Below are positions 1 to 11,865 of a stretch of 64,000 nt of DNA, in pieces. The stretch comes from Daphnia pulex (taxonomy: Eukaryota; Arthropoda; Branchiopoda; Diplostraca; Daphniidae). The first letter of the stretch is position 1; each line of letters starts with the position of its first letter. The notes below the pieces were generated by a model. The model made no database searches and had not been told where the DNA came from. It saw only the letters and a program-made list of their open reading frames with translations. Position numbers and translations under genes: made by a program. Location of the stretch: positions 4,712,001 through 4,776,000 of the forward strand of contig NC_060027.1 of assembly GCF_021134715.1 (NCBI RefSeq), in the 5' to 3' direction.

Positions 1-3000
1 GCTAAACAAGCTCGTAGAGAGCGTAGCCAAGAAAAATCACCTCTGCAAAGTCTATAATCAAACTCTCTACGTTGCACGTGTTGCCGAGCTGCTCTCGGCT
101 TGGGCCTTTCAGTTGACTGCCACCTGTACCGGTGTGACTACTGTGACAGTCGTTATTTGATTTGAGAATTCGCCAGCTGTTGTTGCTATTCTTCCCTGCC
201 CAGTTTGGTTTAGTCTTTTGAACAGTGTGAAGTATTAGTTCGTCTGTTGTTTGGCAAGTGAGATTTTGAGTGTGCACTATAGAACAAGTTGACGAGCGTG
301 GGAGTTTTGTATTTTTTCGTGGCTTCCAAACATTCCTCCGGCGTGTGTACGCGTGAACGTGTGTAGTATAGAACCCTCTGCTCAGAAGCAGTCGCGATTG
401 GGCGCCAAGTGCGAACCGTGTTTTCTTCTTCTTCCCTTTTCAAACGCTCAAGAATTCCAATTTCTTCGTGACAACCAAAAGTTTGGCTGATTTTTCCATT
501 CTTTTCGGCTGCTTCATAATTCAACAGTCGGCCGGGAAAACTCGACGAACTCCACATTCTTTTCAATATATTGTTCTTCTTGTCGCCAACGACCCCCGAG
601 CCCAAAACAGTCACAGGCGATTGGCTTTTTCCAAGTAAGTTTTTTTATGTTGGTTTGGGCTTGTTTTATTTCATTTGTTTTTATAGCTTCATGGGCTAAA
701 GGAACAGGAATGATATCTAATATAGAGGAACTGCTGCAGCTGCCAGCTGCCTCACGAGTGGTAGCAGCCAGTTTGCTCATTAAACGGCCGGGCGTTGTGG
801 CCAACAGAAAGTCGTGATTCGCTTTTAATAGCCATCTGCTGGCCCAGCACCCTTGTATACGTATACAAGAGGTGTAGTGCCACTATTGCGTGTTAAGGAA
901 ACGTCTCCTAATAGCCAGAGGGGAGTGGGGAAAATGCCGAATTTCTCACATATAGTCACAGCTCGAGTTCCTGTATCGTCTGTCATTTTGAGATACAACA
1001 CCAGGAAACTCGAGAAAGAATTGGACAATTTCTTTTTCTTCTGTCGTCTACAATGTCTGATATATCTGCTACTTTTATGTTGGCCAGTCTATATATGTCT
1101 GGATCGCTGGTTTAACAATGGGTTGATAACGTCAATTTATTAGATTTCCACTTGGATTTCCAGTTACATGCGAAATGCATATGCGCCGTTGAGCAAATTA
1201 CGTATTCAGTGACTCAAAACGTGGTCTTGCGAACGCTATTGGCGCTAATTATTTGACTGATTGCTGTCCCATGCGGAGTCGCTCAAGTCGACCGACAATC
1301 TTGACGAGTGGCGAGGTCCTTGGAACTCAAAAAATAATGAGGCCGGAATGCTGGACGCGTATAACCTTCGTAGCGAGTCGTTATGACGAAAATGCGTTCT
1401 TTTCTCTTTCTCTCGGTACGCTGCAGCTGAAACGCGGACGGGGTAATTAACCTGAAGGCCGTTCTCGTTGGAACAAGTGACTGCTGTCAACGCCTATCTC
1501 AGGTAGACCTTGTGATTTGCCAGCTGTCACCAGTGTGTCGCCGTCATTTTTGTTTGAATCACATTCCTTTCACGAACCCCGCTACATAGTGTCAGATTAA
1601 CCAACGGTAGATTATTACGACACGAGATGTACAATGGCGAGTATAAACGGGTTGCAACGGTTTTTCCTCGACATCTAAATATTATTCAAAGGCCATACAG
1701 CGTCAGGTTTTTTTGTTAATAGTTTTATGTTGTCTCCAAATTTTCTTATTGGTGTCGTGATTGTCGCCATTTTTACGGGCCAGGTCATTGACTGTTGTGT
1801 GCCATAGCTGGCTTTTCTCAAGGCTGACACAGCGGAGAAAAATGTCTGGGAATGGGCTTGGAAGAGGATTGTGAACGCAGCAATCGAAATGAAACTGTGC
1901 AAACAAAGTCTAACGACCCGCGATCTAGACTGGTGAACTGCCGACCTGGAAATATGCTCACATTTTCTAGCAGCACGTAACAGGCGTCTGGGTAACGAGA
2001 TTGCCAGGTAGACGACACAGTCGCTGAGGTAACAGTCTCTCCCCATTCGGCAAACCACGAAGAGTAAAACAACGAAGACGGAAACGAAAAAAAAAAAAAA
2101 ACCCAAAAAAACGTCAAAGACGCAATTATCCGGAATGAAAAGCTTGCCAGAGACTTTCAGACTGTACGCCAAAAGAAAATAAAGGGTTATATGCTGATGG
2201 ATGATGATGAGAGACTAGGAAACGAGAAAAGAAAATGGAACTTCCCGTGACACGTCACCTCATTTCTCTTTGCCGATTGCCAAATCTACTGGCATCCCTC
2301 TGTCACAACGCAACAACGTGGGTCTATAAGTGCATAATAGCTCAGTCACTGTGTTTTGTTTCATCTGTTTCCGCTTCGAGGATTCGAGCGTCGAATGCTT
2401 GACAAATTAGAAAGTTCTTTTGTTGGTGTACAGGTATAATAAAGAAAGTTTGACGATAAAAACCAAACAATCAAAATATGTGTCAAAGTGGCTCAGAAAC
2501 GATAGGTGGTCGGCGGGTGATCTAATTGAGCGGAAATCCTCATCCCTTCGTCATTAACTTTACACATTAACACACGAGTATAATCAAGTAAAAGCGTAGA
2601 TCGAATTCGTCACAACCTACTTTGGGCAGAGAACGTTATCGCTTGATGGCTTGATGCTAATGCGCTTATGTAGACCGCGGCTCATTTTTCTGTCTTAAAG
2701 GTATTTTTATTTTTTTATTTCGCTAATTTCCCATTCTTGTGGCACGCGCCTAATCAATAGTCGATTGGCGTGACTGCGTGATGCCTGGCGTGATGTGGCC
2801 CGTGACAGTCGTGATGTGAAGATATCAGACTATCAGACTAGACACTACCCGATTATTAATTTTCCCTGCACCGCGCACAAATTATTGTGAAAACGGGGCC
2901 AATCATCGGGCGTTCAGTTCAATCCTGCGGTCTGGGGTATAGCAGAACTTTCTCATCATCTCAGTTGGCCAATTAGAGTCCCCGCGATCTATCCCAAGTG

Positions 3001-3325
3001 GAGAAATACACCGAATGCAAACAGTAACAACAGAGCAAATTTCTAATCCATCAGCTCAAGACACTTATTATCCTATTGTGCGCGCACAGAGCACACAGAA
3101 CACGCAGAGAGAGAGAATGAACAGTACGGCCAACTCCTCCCACTAAGCTTTCTCCTTCTTTTCACTTTTTTTGTTTGCCGTTTTATCTTTTGTGTTTACT
3201 ACTAGCAACGATGCACTTTGTTTGGAGGAGAGAATAAGAGAATGTCTACAAGTTATTATTGATCCAGAATGGAGGAACTAACTATGTCTAACTGAATAAT
3301 TGATATTGGCTCTCTTTTGTTTTAG
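1..3325. other. Upstream non-coding region and probable 5'UTR intron
   Basis: I see no convincing protein-coding exon here; the open frames are short and show no family resemblance. A good donor (ccaa|gtaagt) at about 634/635 could pair with the acceptor tttgttttag ending at 3325. That would make roughly 300-634 a non-coding first exon of the transporter that follows and 635-3325 its intron. This is inference from splice signals only. The region has poly-A/T tracts, for example near 2090-2110, and no obvious transposon. Confidence 0.35.
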
Positions 3326-3485
3326 ATTTCACCGTGACGGGAACCCGGAGAAACGGGCGAAAGAATTGTCGCTTTCAACGGGAGGAAAGCGACTACAAAC
3401 GGCGCCAATTTTCCTGGGACCGGCCCATCCCAGCTGAGAGTTTGAGAGGCATTTCTGGCCAGATAATAGAAAATCATAAAATACA
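3326..3485 (+). other. Probable 5'UTR exon segment of the ABCG gene
   Basis: A polypyrimidine tract and AG end at 3325. The 160 bases that follow run without a splice signal into the start codon at 3486, which sits in a reasonable arthropod context (tacaATGg). The upstream acceptor implies a non-coding first exon further 5'. Confidence 0.5.
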
Positions 3486-6400
3486 ATGGCTGAATCGTGG
3501 GAAATGACTGGCCGTGAACGACGGTACTCGGTGCCGGCCATCGCCCAGCTGCAATCCAGCAGCACCCCAACGGCTTACGGCGACAACAGCAACAACTCCC
3601 GTGCCAACAACACAGCAGAAGATCTACACGCCTGGTCGATCTATCGGCAAAATCTCAATTCGGATTTCGCCGACTCGGCGCTCGGCAGCAACATGAAGGC
3701 TCCCTTGCCTTATGGAAATTTTCAACTCGACTCCACAACTAGTACGTATCATATAACTACACAATTCAGAGATCTTTGTGCTTTTCTCTCTCAACTGGAT
3801 TTATTTTAAAAATCCACAAGTTTCCTGGTTGCCAACAGTAGACGTCCAAAATAGTTCACTTTACCCAAAGAGTTCTTTTTTCAATTCCTCGGAAACTTAC
3901 TGTAATACTTCTAGTAAGGACTACTACTAGGACTAAAATCTACATAGATACTTACCGGTAGATGACGTCAAGTTCTTAAAAGAAAAAATTTTTTTAATAA
4001 CATATTTTTTTGTGTTAAATATTGAAACTTTTGTCGTAAAATTATTTATTTTTTATTCGCTTTGAAAGGAAATGGATTTGTACCAATTTAATTCGAATTT
4101 AATTTTCATCTTATCTCGTCTCTAGTCAATTCGATCATGAACCATCCCAAGTGCGGACCCAAATCAAATCTGGCGCACAATACAAACGCGTATCTGAAAT
4201 TCGGTTTGCCGCGAGTCGTGGCGCGCTCCGGCCGCGAAGAGTCGAGCGGTTACGACTCGAGCAACGACGGCTCGCCCGTCATGCGTTCAAAAAACCTGCT
4301 GCTGTCGCGCAGCGATCCAGACTTCCGCAAAAACCTCATCCAGAATCCAAACGGAGCGGCAGCAGCCGATGGGCCACAACACGGAAATAAAAGCAGAAGC
4401 CGGGAGCAGCGCATGAAGAGCATCAGCGAAGCCAATCTTTTGTCAGGTATAATACTATATATAACGTATACGCTTTTCACGTCAGGAAATGAAATCCATT
4501 TGGCGGATTATGTCTTTAAAAAAATAATAATAACCTTTCCGCAATGACGAAACTTTCAATTTAAACAATTTTGGGTGGGCGGGCACTCAACCGCTGTATG
4601 TACGGCTTACTTGATGATCCGGAAAATCTTGAGAACAGGAAGATGTACTGTATGTACTTAAAAGAAAAAGAATTCGGGGCGGGTGAAAAAAAGAAAAAAA
4701 AAATGTTTAAAAATCCGGCGGCCATTGTTGCGGTGCGCAGTGCGATATTATACCGGGAAAAGCCGCTTCCGTTGATCCGGCTTCCGAAGATCGCAGAATT
4801 CTTCGTAGGTTTCGGGGATATTTCAGCTTGTTGCACGGCAATACAGAAACGTTATAGCCCATCCACATCTAAAACTAGTGTGTTTTTTTCTTGTTTTGTT
4901 ATGACTGAAAAGATCGGGATTCGTTTTGTGTTATTTGTCCTTTAAGGGTTTGTTATTATATTACAGTTGTTAGTCGCAATTGTTACGGATTTAATGGGTA
5001 TATTTTTTCCCCCGAGTACAGTAAATACCATAACATTACTATTTCGTTTACGGTTCATGTTCTCCTCGTTTTGTGAGTGCGTTCAAGGTAACAGACGGTA
5101 AAAATAGCTAAGGAAACAATAGCTATCCCGACCGCATTGATTGCTGAAGCCGCTGAAGCCCCCGCGGTACAGATTAACCGGCCCCGCCTTCGTGAAGCTT
5201 CGGCACAATAAACAAAATAGACATGGTTGCTCTTATACACTACCTTCCTTCTCTCATGAGATACTAGGCCCAGCACAGTCTGAGCCAGCTCAACTTAAAA
5301 TGAGCGCTGGAATGCGTGACGTCCATGTAGACTATACGTGGCCTCCAACCTCCCGGCCGAAAAGAATGAAGCTAAATTATCGCATGCCATTTTAATTCTT
5401 CTCTTGGTAATTTCTATTCGCTCTCTAACCGAACGGAACGAATTCCGAACCCGGCGACATCACCGCCACAGAATACCTGCGTGGATATCAAAATTTTATT
5501 TCTTTACTTTTAATAGAGACCGCTAACGATCATTTGATTGTAATTTACAATTTTTTTTTATTATTTAGCTGAAGGATACCGTCAAAGACCAGATCCGACG
5601 AGTCATCATCTTGTCGGCGTCGGTGGTGGTGGCGGAGGAGGAGGACTCCACAGTCGGCCAGTCAGTCAGCAATCGAAATATTCGAAGATGGGCGGCGGAG
5701 GAGGCGGCGGCGGTGGTGGAACGCCATCGCACCTGTCGTTCCATTCGCGTCAGCATCAACGCAGCCGACACATCCAGGGCCTGCCTACCGGAAGTGCTGG
5801 CATTGTCGGAAGCGTCACGGGAGCCGGATTCAGCGTCTACCCGCAACGAGACGAGATCATGCTCAACGAGAAATACTTTCCGCGCGACGAGTACTTTGCC
5901 CAGCAGCAGCAGCAGTTCGGCGATGGGAGTAACGACGGTGACGAGCTGATGGCCCACCAGCAGCAGCCGCACATCAAGCATCCGCACTTGCAGGTGCGTG
6001 GACTCAGCTACGACAAGCCGACAGTGAACCGCAATCGAATCCACCTGCTGGACGACATCTCCTTCGAGGCCAGGGCCGGCGAGATCCTTGGCATTTTGGC
6101 GACCTCAGGTGATTAAAATTGATTGATCTTATTGGTCGTCGATTCAAATGATTTACATTGACTGACTCTGGTTGGTTGTTTTTTTAATACAGAGCGGGAA
6201 GGGACGGCCTTGCTGGACATTCTGGCCAATTTACCACGGCAGTGGGGCTTTAAAGTGCGCGGCGATCTGGTTGTGAATGGCGTGACCACAACGGCGTCCG
6301 GCCTGTCGGATCGATTGGCCTACGTGCAACAAGACATCCGCTGGTGCCCGGACATGACAGTTCGACAGACGTTACTTTTCACCGCCTTGCTGCAGGCCCC

Positions 6401-9400
6401 TGGCCGGCCGGCACGCAATTTCGACACCAAAGGCCGAGTGAGTTGACATTTGAATAAATCCAATTTTCGGTGCGGAGCCTAGCAGACTGCCTTCCACAGC
6501 AGAACTATTATTATAGTACGCTCAAAAGAATTGAAAATCTCCGCTATTTTTATCACTATTTTTTTGCGGGGGACGTTCTCCTTTGAAGTAGGAACTAATG
6601 ACCGTACACTGTAACTGTGTAGTCACGAATCTCTTTTCATCGCGAGCGAGAGGGAGAGAGAGCGTGGCATTAAACGAGAGTGAGAATCTGGGATATCTCC
6701 TGCTAGCTACTGACAATCAGATGAAAGAGAAATCAGACTGGCGGGACGGGTGAATCGGGCGCGTATTGAGGTACCAAATGAGCCCCCATCTAGTCATCTG
6801 CCGTCTTTTCAAAGTTGGTGGCCCATCAAGTTTTCAACGTAGACTATACTAAGGGGGAAAGACGAGCGTCTTTTGAATTCAACTGACGTCTATACTATAT
6901 CCCTCGCATCATCACATTTAACTTTTTGAAAGCAAATCTTTCAGCTGAATAATAAAATAACGGCGATTCCTCGCAAAAAAAATATAAGGGTAAAAAACTC
7001 AAACCCCTTAGACTTGGGGATATACTTGAAATTTTTAAGTTATAGCGGCTTTTTTTTTGGCTGTTGCTTGGCATCATAATTATAAACCATGTCCCTGCTC
7101 TTGTATGTTTGCCATCTGTTTTCTTGTGTTTATCACGTTGTTGCAGTAACTTGGCAGCTGTCCGTTAATACCCCATAGCGTTACCAAGGAAATCGTGTGG
7201 CAGAAATAATTAGAATTAAATGTGTTGGATCCACCGTCCCTTTTTGAATCGGCCAAGTCCCGGCGACGGAAATTGGCATTTGTCATATTATATACTGTAG
7301 ACAACTCTCGATCAAATGGAAAAGGAAAAGTTGGCGGAAAACCTTTTTGCCAGTCGCCTCTGCGGGCTCTCTGTCTATTTTGCTTGGCTGCAGGCTCCCG
7401 AGCAGCGGGGGTCATAAAAGACACGGATTTGACGAGTGATAACAAACTAATGTCACGCACAGTTGACACTTGAAGCACTAAGAGACGTTCAAATAAGATT
7501 TCCAATAATAAGGAGGGACACATCGATGGAAGTCCTGGGCGAGCGTCTATATAATATCCAATCGAAGATTCCTAAAACTTATTGTGTTTCTATGGAAACC
7601 ATAGATGTCGGCGGACGTTTTCGTTATGCTGCCACAGCGAAAGGGGAAAGTTGTGAAGGCTTTTATTTTTCTCTAGACTCTTATTCCGCTCTATCTCTAT
7701 TCAAAATTGAACCTTTGACATTTTCGACGGCCATATAGTCGTCCTCTCCCCCTTTCCGGCACCTATTACATAAGCGGTAAAAGAAAGTTTGTTTTTTTTT
7801 AAATCAAAAAAGTTCAACAGTCAACAAAGCTTCGCAATCTGTGACGCACAATATACACACCAGCCAAAGACGGACTGAAATAGTGAAACAGGGTACACAG
7901 CAACCAGTCTGTACCATTTCCCAGCTCAGACCAATAGCGTCGCGCCGCTTCGTGAAACATAATCGATTGACGTCGTGTGAGAAATAAAGGAAAAAGTATT
8001 TTAATATAAATTGCATGCAAGATTCCCGACAACATTAGAGGAGCACAGCTTACGCATATAGACTCTAACCGGCTGTATGCTAGATCGATGATTCAATTTG
8101 AACTGAGAAACCAAATTCAATATTTGCTTTTTTCCTCGTTCCCTTTCATTATTTTTCCACGGCTCAATGAACTCGCTCGTGAAAAATGTTTTTGAACATG
8201 TTTGCATAGATCGACGCTTTAATTACGGATCTTGGGCTGGAGCCGGTGCGGAATACGCGCGTTGGCCGTCTGACGGTGTCGGAACGGCGCCGGCTCAACG
8301 TCGCCTCGCACCTGCTACTCGACACGGATCTGGTCCTATTAGACCAGCCGACTAAAGGCATGGACATCTTCGACACGTTCTTCCTCGTCGAGTACCTGCG
8401 TCAGTGGGCGGCACGTGGAAGGATTGTGGTCCTGACCATCCACCCGCCCACGTACGAAATCTTCACCATGCTCTCCAGAGTGGCGCTCATTTCTTCCGGG
8501 CGGATGATGTACTGCGGCCGGAGGCGTGAGATGCTTCCCTATTTCGCCTTCATCGAGTTTCCCTGTCCGGCCTACAAGAACCCGTCCGACTACTACCGTA
8601 ATTGAATACAACCACAACAACAAAACCTGATCCGCACACATCCAGATGATATCCAGTGACGACGGAATATATTTTCCAAATTTATTTCTATCCCTATCTA
8701 TATACAGTTGACTTGGTGACGTTGGACGACCTGACGGGCGAGGCTCTTCTCGAGTCCAGCCAGCGAGCCGAGCACTTGGCGGAGACGTTCCGTCGTCGTC
8801 AAGAGCCACTGTCCGATCCCGGTCCGCCCGGAATAATGCCTCCGCGCAACAAACGCGCCAATTTCCTCCTCAAGATTGCCGCTCTCTGGATGTAAGTTGA
8901 AACATAAGCTTCCGGCATTCTAATGAGGCTTTCTAGACAGCTTTCTATAGATAGTACTCGTAGGGTATTATCGATCGATCCTTTCCATTTTGGAAATTAA
9001 TGATTCATTTCCATTTTGTGCATTCACTCGGTTGTCGTAGTCGATCACTGGTGTTTACCTTCCCGACCAACTTGCGACGTTGGTTGTCCGTCTTCATCAC
9101 GAGCGCCGTCATGTCTCTCATTCACGGCGCCATCTTCTGGAACGTGCGCTCAACTCATCACGGGACGCTGGCCGAGCAGGAGGACATTAACGACAGACTG
9201 GCCTTCCACTACGTCCTCGCAACGGTGGCCATTTGGCCCACCCTGATGCTGATGATCAGCGACGTCTGGAAGGAGCGCGACTCGGTGGCGCGTGACGTCA
9301 AGGATCGACTTTTCGGCCGATGGGTTCACTTCTTTTCCAAGGTATAATATCCACCGTGTCCATTTACCCTGCCCCCTGCCCGTCCGCCCGTCCCCTTCAT

Positions 9401-10440
9401 TCTTTGTGTGTGTCTCTCTCTCTCATCTCGGAACTTCACTCCAACTAATCAAAAAGAGTTGCAGACAAGAGCGGTATTGACATCGCTAGGAACTGCGCAA
9501 TAAAGATCCCCCCTATGAGTTTCTTTGAGGAAAAGAAGATTCAAACATGTCGAGCTCGGCTGATTGAGTTTTGAAAAGAATGAAATGAATCTATCAAAGG
9601 GGGGGATTCCATTGGCTCATTGTGTGAAGAGCCTCCCAATCACTCTGTCCCCGTTTTCTAAAGCACATTGTGCAATATTGGAATTGGAATCGACGTGACT
9701 CTATAATTATGTTTGTTTCGCTTCATCGATTGCTATACAGACGACTTCGAGTTTCTTGGCTGCCGGAGGCATTTTCCTCGGCTATTTGCTGCCAGCCTTC
9801 ACTCTAGCAGGTTTCCACACAACAGAGAGCCTGTTTACTGAGATAGGTACAACATGTTTGGTTCAAAATCGAATGATTATCCAATATTTTGGCCTATTTG
9901 GCGTATTGATCAAATTCATTTTCTCTCGCAGGTTACATGATGTTTTATCTTTACGCCGTTCGGATCATGACCCTGGCTCTGACGAGTCTGTGCTCATCAA
10001 GGCACGTGGCCACTATGGCCAGCGCAATTGCCTTGACGTTGACCGCCCTCGGCTCAGGATTTACCGTCCAGCTGCAGACGATGAATGCGTGGACTTCGTG
10101 GCTCCGTTTCGCTTCGCCTCTGCGCTGGACGCTCCATGCGCTGCAGAGGCTGGACTTTGGCAATGCCACCCAGTCGTTTGAATGCTCGCGCAATCCTCTG
10201 ACCAGGCAAGAGGCGCCGGGGTTGGTGCTGAAGATTCCGTGCGGCCTATCCAGCGGGTCGCAAGCGCTCAATTACTGGGCCCACCAATTCGACCGATTAC
10301 CCATGGGCAACGTCCTGCTACCTCTGCTGGCCGTCTTGGCCTTTTGGGCTTTGTTCGCTCTGGTTCAATCGGTCGTCCTATTGTGTTCCAAGCCGGCCGG
10401 CCGCAAATTATCGCGACACAAAAAGATGAAGCTTCGATAA
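3486..10440 (+). CDS. ABCG-family half-transporter, ABCG8-like
   Basis: Nine exons keep phase throughout: 3486-3741, 4126-4446, 5569-6108, 6193-6437, 8210-8597, 8708-8891, 9041-9341, 9741-9846 and 9932-10440, giving 949 aa. The order is a long N-terminal extension of about 300 residues with Gly and Gln runs (exon 3), an ABC domain from about residue 330, then a six-helix ABCG membrane domain, with no signal peptide. The ABC motifs are degenerate. The Walker A region (about 365-380) reads GILATSEREGTALL, without GxxGxGK. The signature (475-479) is LTVSE rather than LSGGE. Walker B ends LLDQPTKGMD, so the catalytic Glu is Gln500. The Q-loop (YVQQD) and H-loop (His532, LTIHPPT) remain. In vertebrates ABCG5/ABCG8 move sterols as a heterodimer, and ABCG8 carries the degenerate Walker A, so this protein probably needs an ABCG5-like partner. 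The substrate is not visible here. Family assignment is firm; the subtype is likely. Confidence 0.88.
6438..8209 (+). other. 1.77-kb intron of the ABCG gene
   Basis: This interval lies between exon 4 (ending KGR) and exon 5 (starting IDALITD). Both ends have consensus splice sites (cga|gtgagt and tttgcatag|atc) and phase is 0. Short open frames inside have no recognisable homology. I see no nested gene. Confidence 0.7.
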
Positions 10441-11865
10441 CTTTGAACTGAACATAATTAAACAATCGATATATTGCTCTCCTCTCGAAACCCCGGAGGC
10501 TCTCAATTTTCCATAGTATATAATTAAAATAGGCTGACGACGACGATTTTGTGTATGTGTATTTTTGTCATATTATATACATGCTTAGAAAGACAAAAAA
10601 GGCAGCGCTGTATTGGGTGCTGTCGAATTAAACGAGCAAGCGCAACGCTAAAAGACACTTTCCGTCGACTTTTTTCTTCTTCTTCGTATATTTTGCTGCT
10701 TCCAACAACTTTGGCAGTCCAATTGACGAGATCAAACGAGAATTGCATATTGGCACATTTGGCAGAGTTTCGTGCATGTAGAGTAGTTGGACTAATTTTT
10801 CTTTGAACAGCCAGCGGTGCCAGCCAGGAGTCGGAATGAATCGGCGAGCAACCCCCCCAGCACAATGCCAACAAAAGCGGGAAACATTTCGGCTGCATCA
10901 TCATTCCCGATTAACGGCAAACAATGACATCTCAAAGGCTCAACGGTGACGAGCTTATGCTTGAAGATTCACCAAGAAAACCCTGTAGATATTAGTTATA
11001 AGCAGAACGCTGACGAGTCAATTTCAGTTCTATACGCGCTGCTCCCAATCAACGCTCGTTCTCTTTTCTCTTTAATTCTCCCTCCACATCATATCTTTTT
11101 ATTTGTTGTTTTGAATAAAGCCGCTGCTGCTGCTGCTGGCGAACCCGGACGAATAGTGTTCTCTGTACCCTTTTCGAATCAATCGTTTCACATTCTACGA
11201 TATCGCAGTTGCAACCGGCGGGTTCTATTTTTGCTTTTGCTTTTTGACTGACTATTACACATCTCTTGATCGATTTTGAATTATCTCGACTTGACGATAC
11301 AAGAACTCGAATCTTTGATGACTTGGGATTCAAGCTGGTTTCCGATTGTGATACATTAATAAGATGGTTGCTATAGAGGCGTCTGTGCCAGTATAAATGC
11401 GTTATGATGTTTCTTCTCTTCTTCAGCTCTTCTTGGTACTGTCGATCGATCCTCACTCATCATTGATCAACGAGCCGGAAAACCGGGTACACCATGCAAA
11501 AAGAACTGGAAGCTGGATCAAAGAACATCAAAAATACTGTATCCAAATAAAGGCTTTTTTTTTATTCGTGCGCACCACAATTAATTGATGTTGCATAGCA
11601 TCAGGAATCCAATGTCCATCAAGAATTCGGCATTTAAGGTTGATTGCGCATGTGCAAAAACAAAACAAAAACCGTCAACATTTCCTCGTCTCCCAAACAT
11701 CTTGTCGCCTTCGAAGTAAGCTCCCAACTCCCGTCTGGATCGGATTGTTTGAAATAGTTCCATTTCTTTCACTCAATAGTTTTGCATAAATTTAATTACA
11801 GACGAATAGTTTGTTTTTAGGATCGTATTTTTTTGGTTTTGAATTCGTCTTCATCGCTCACCAGC
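10441..11865. other. Intergenic region between the ABCG and opsin genes
   Basis: This stretch holds the 3'UTR of the transporter and the upstream region of the opsin. A short CTG/GCT run lies near 11,120-11,140. I see no exon with family resemblance and no strong promoter signature. Confidence 0.5.
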
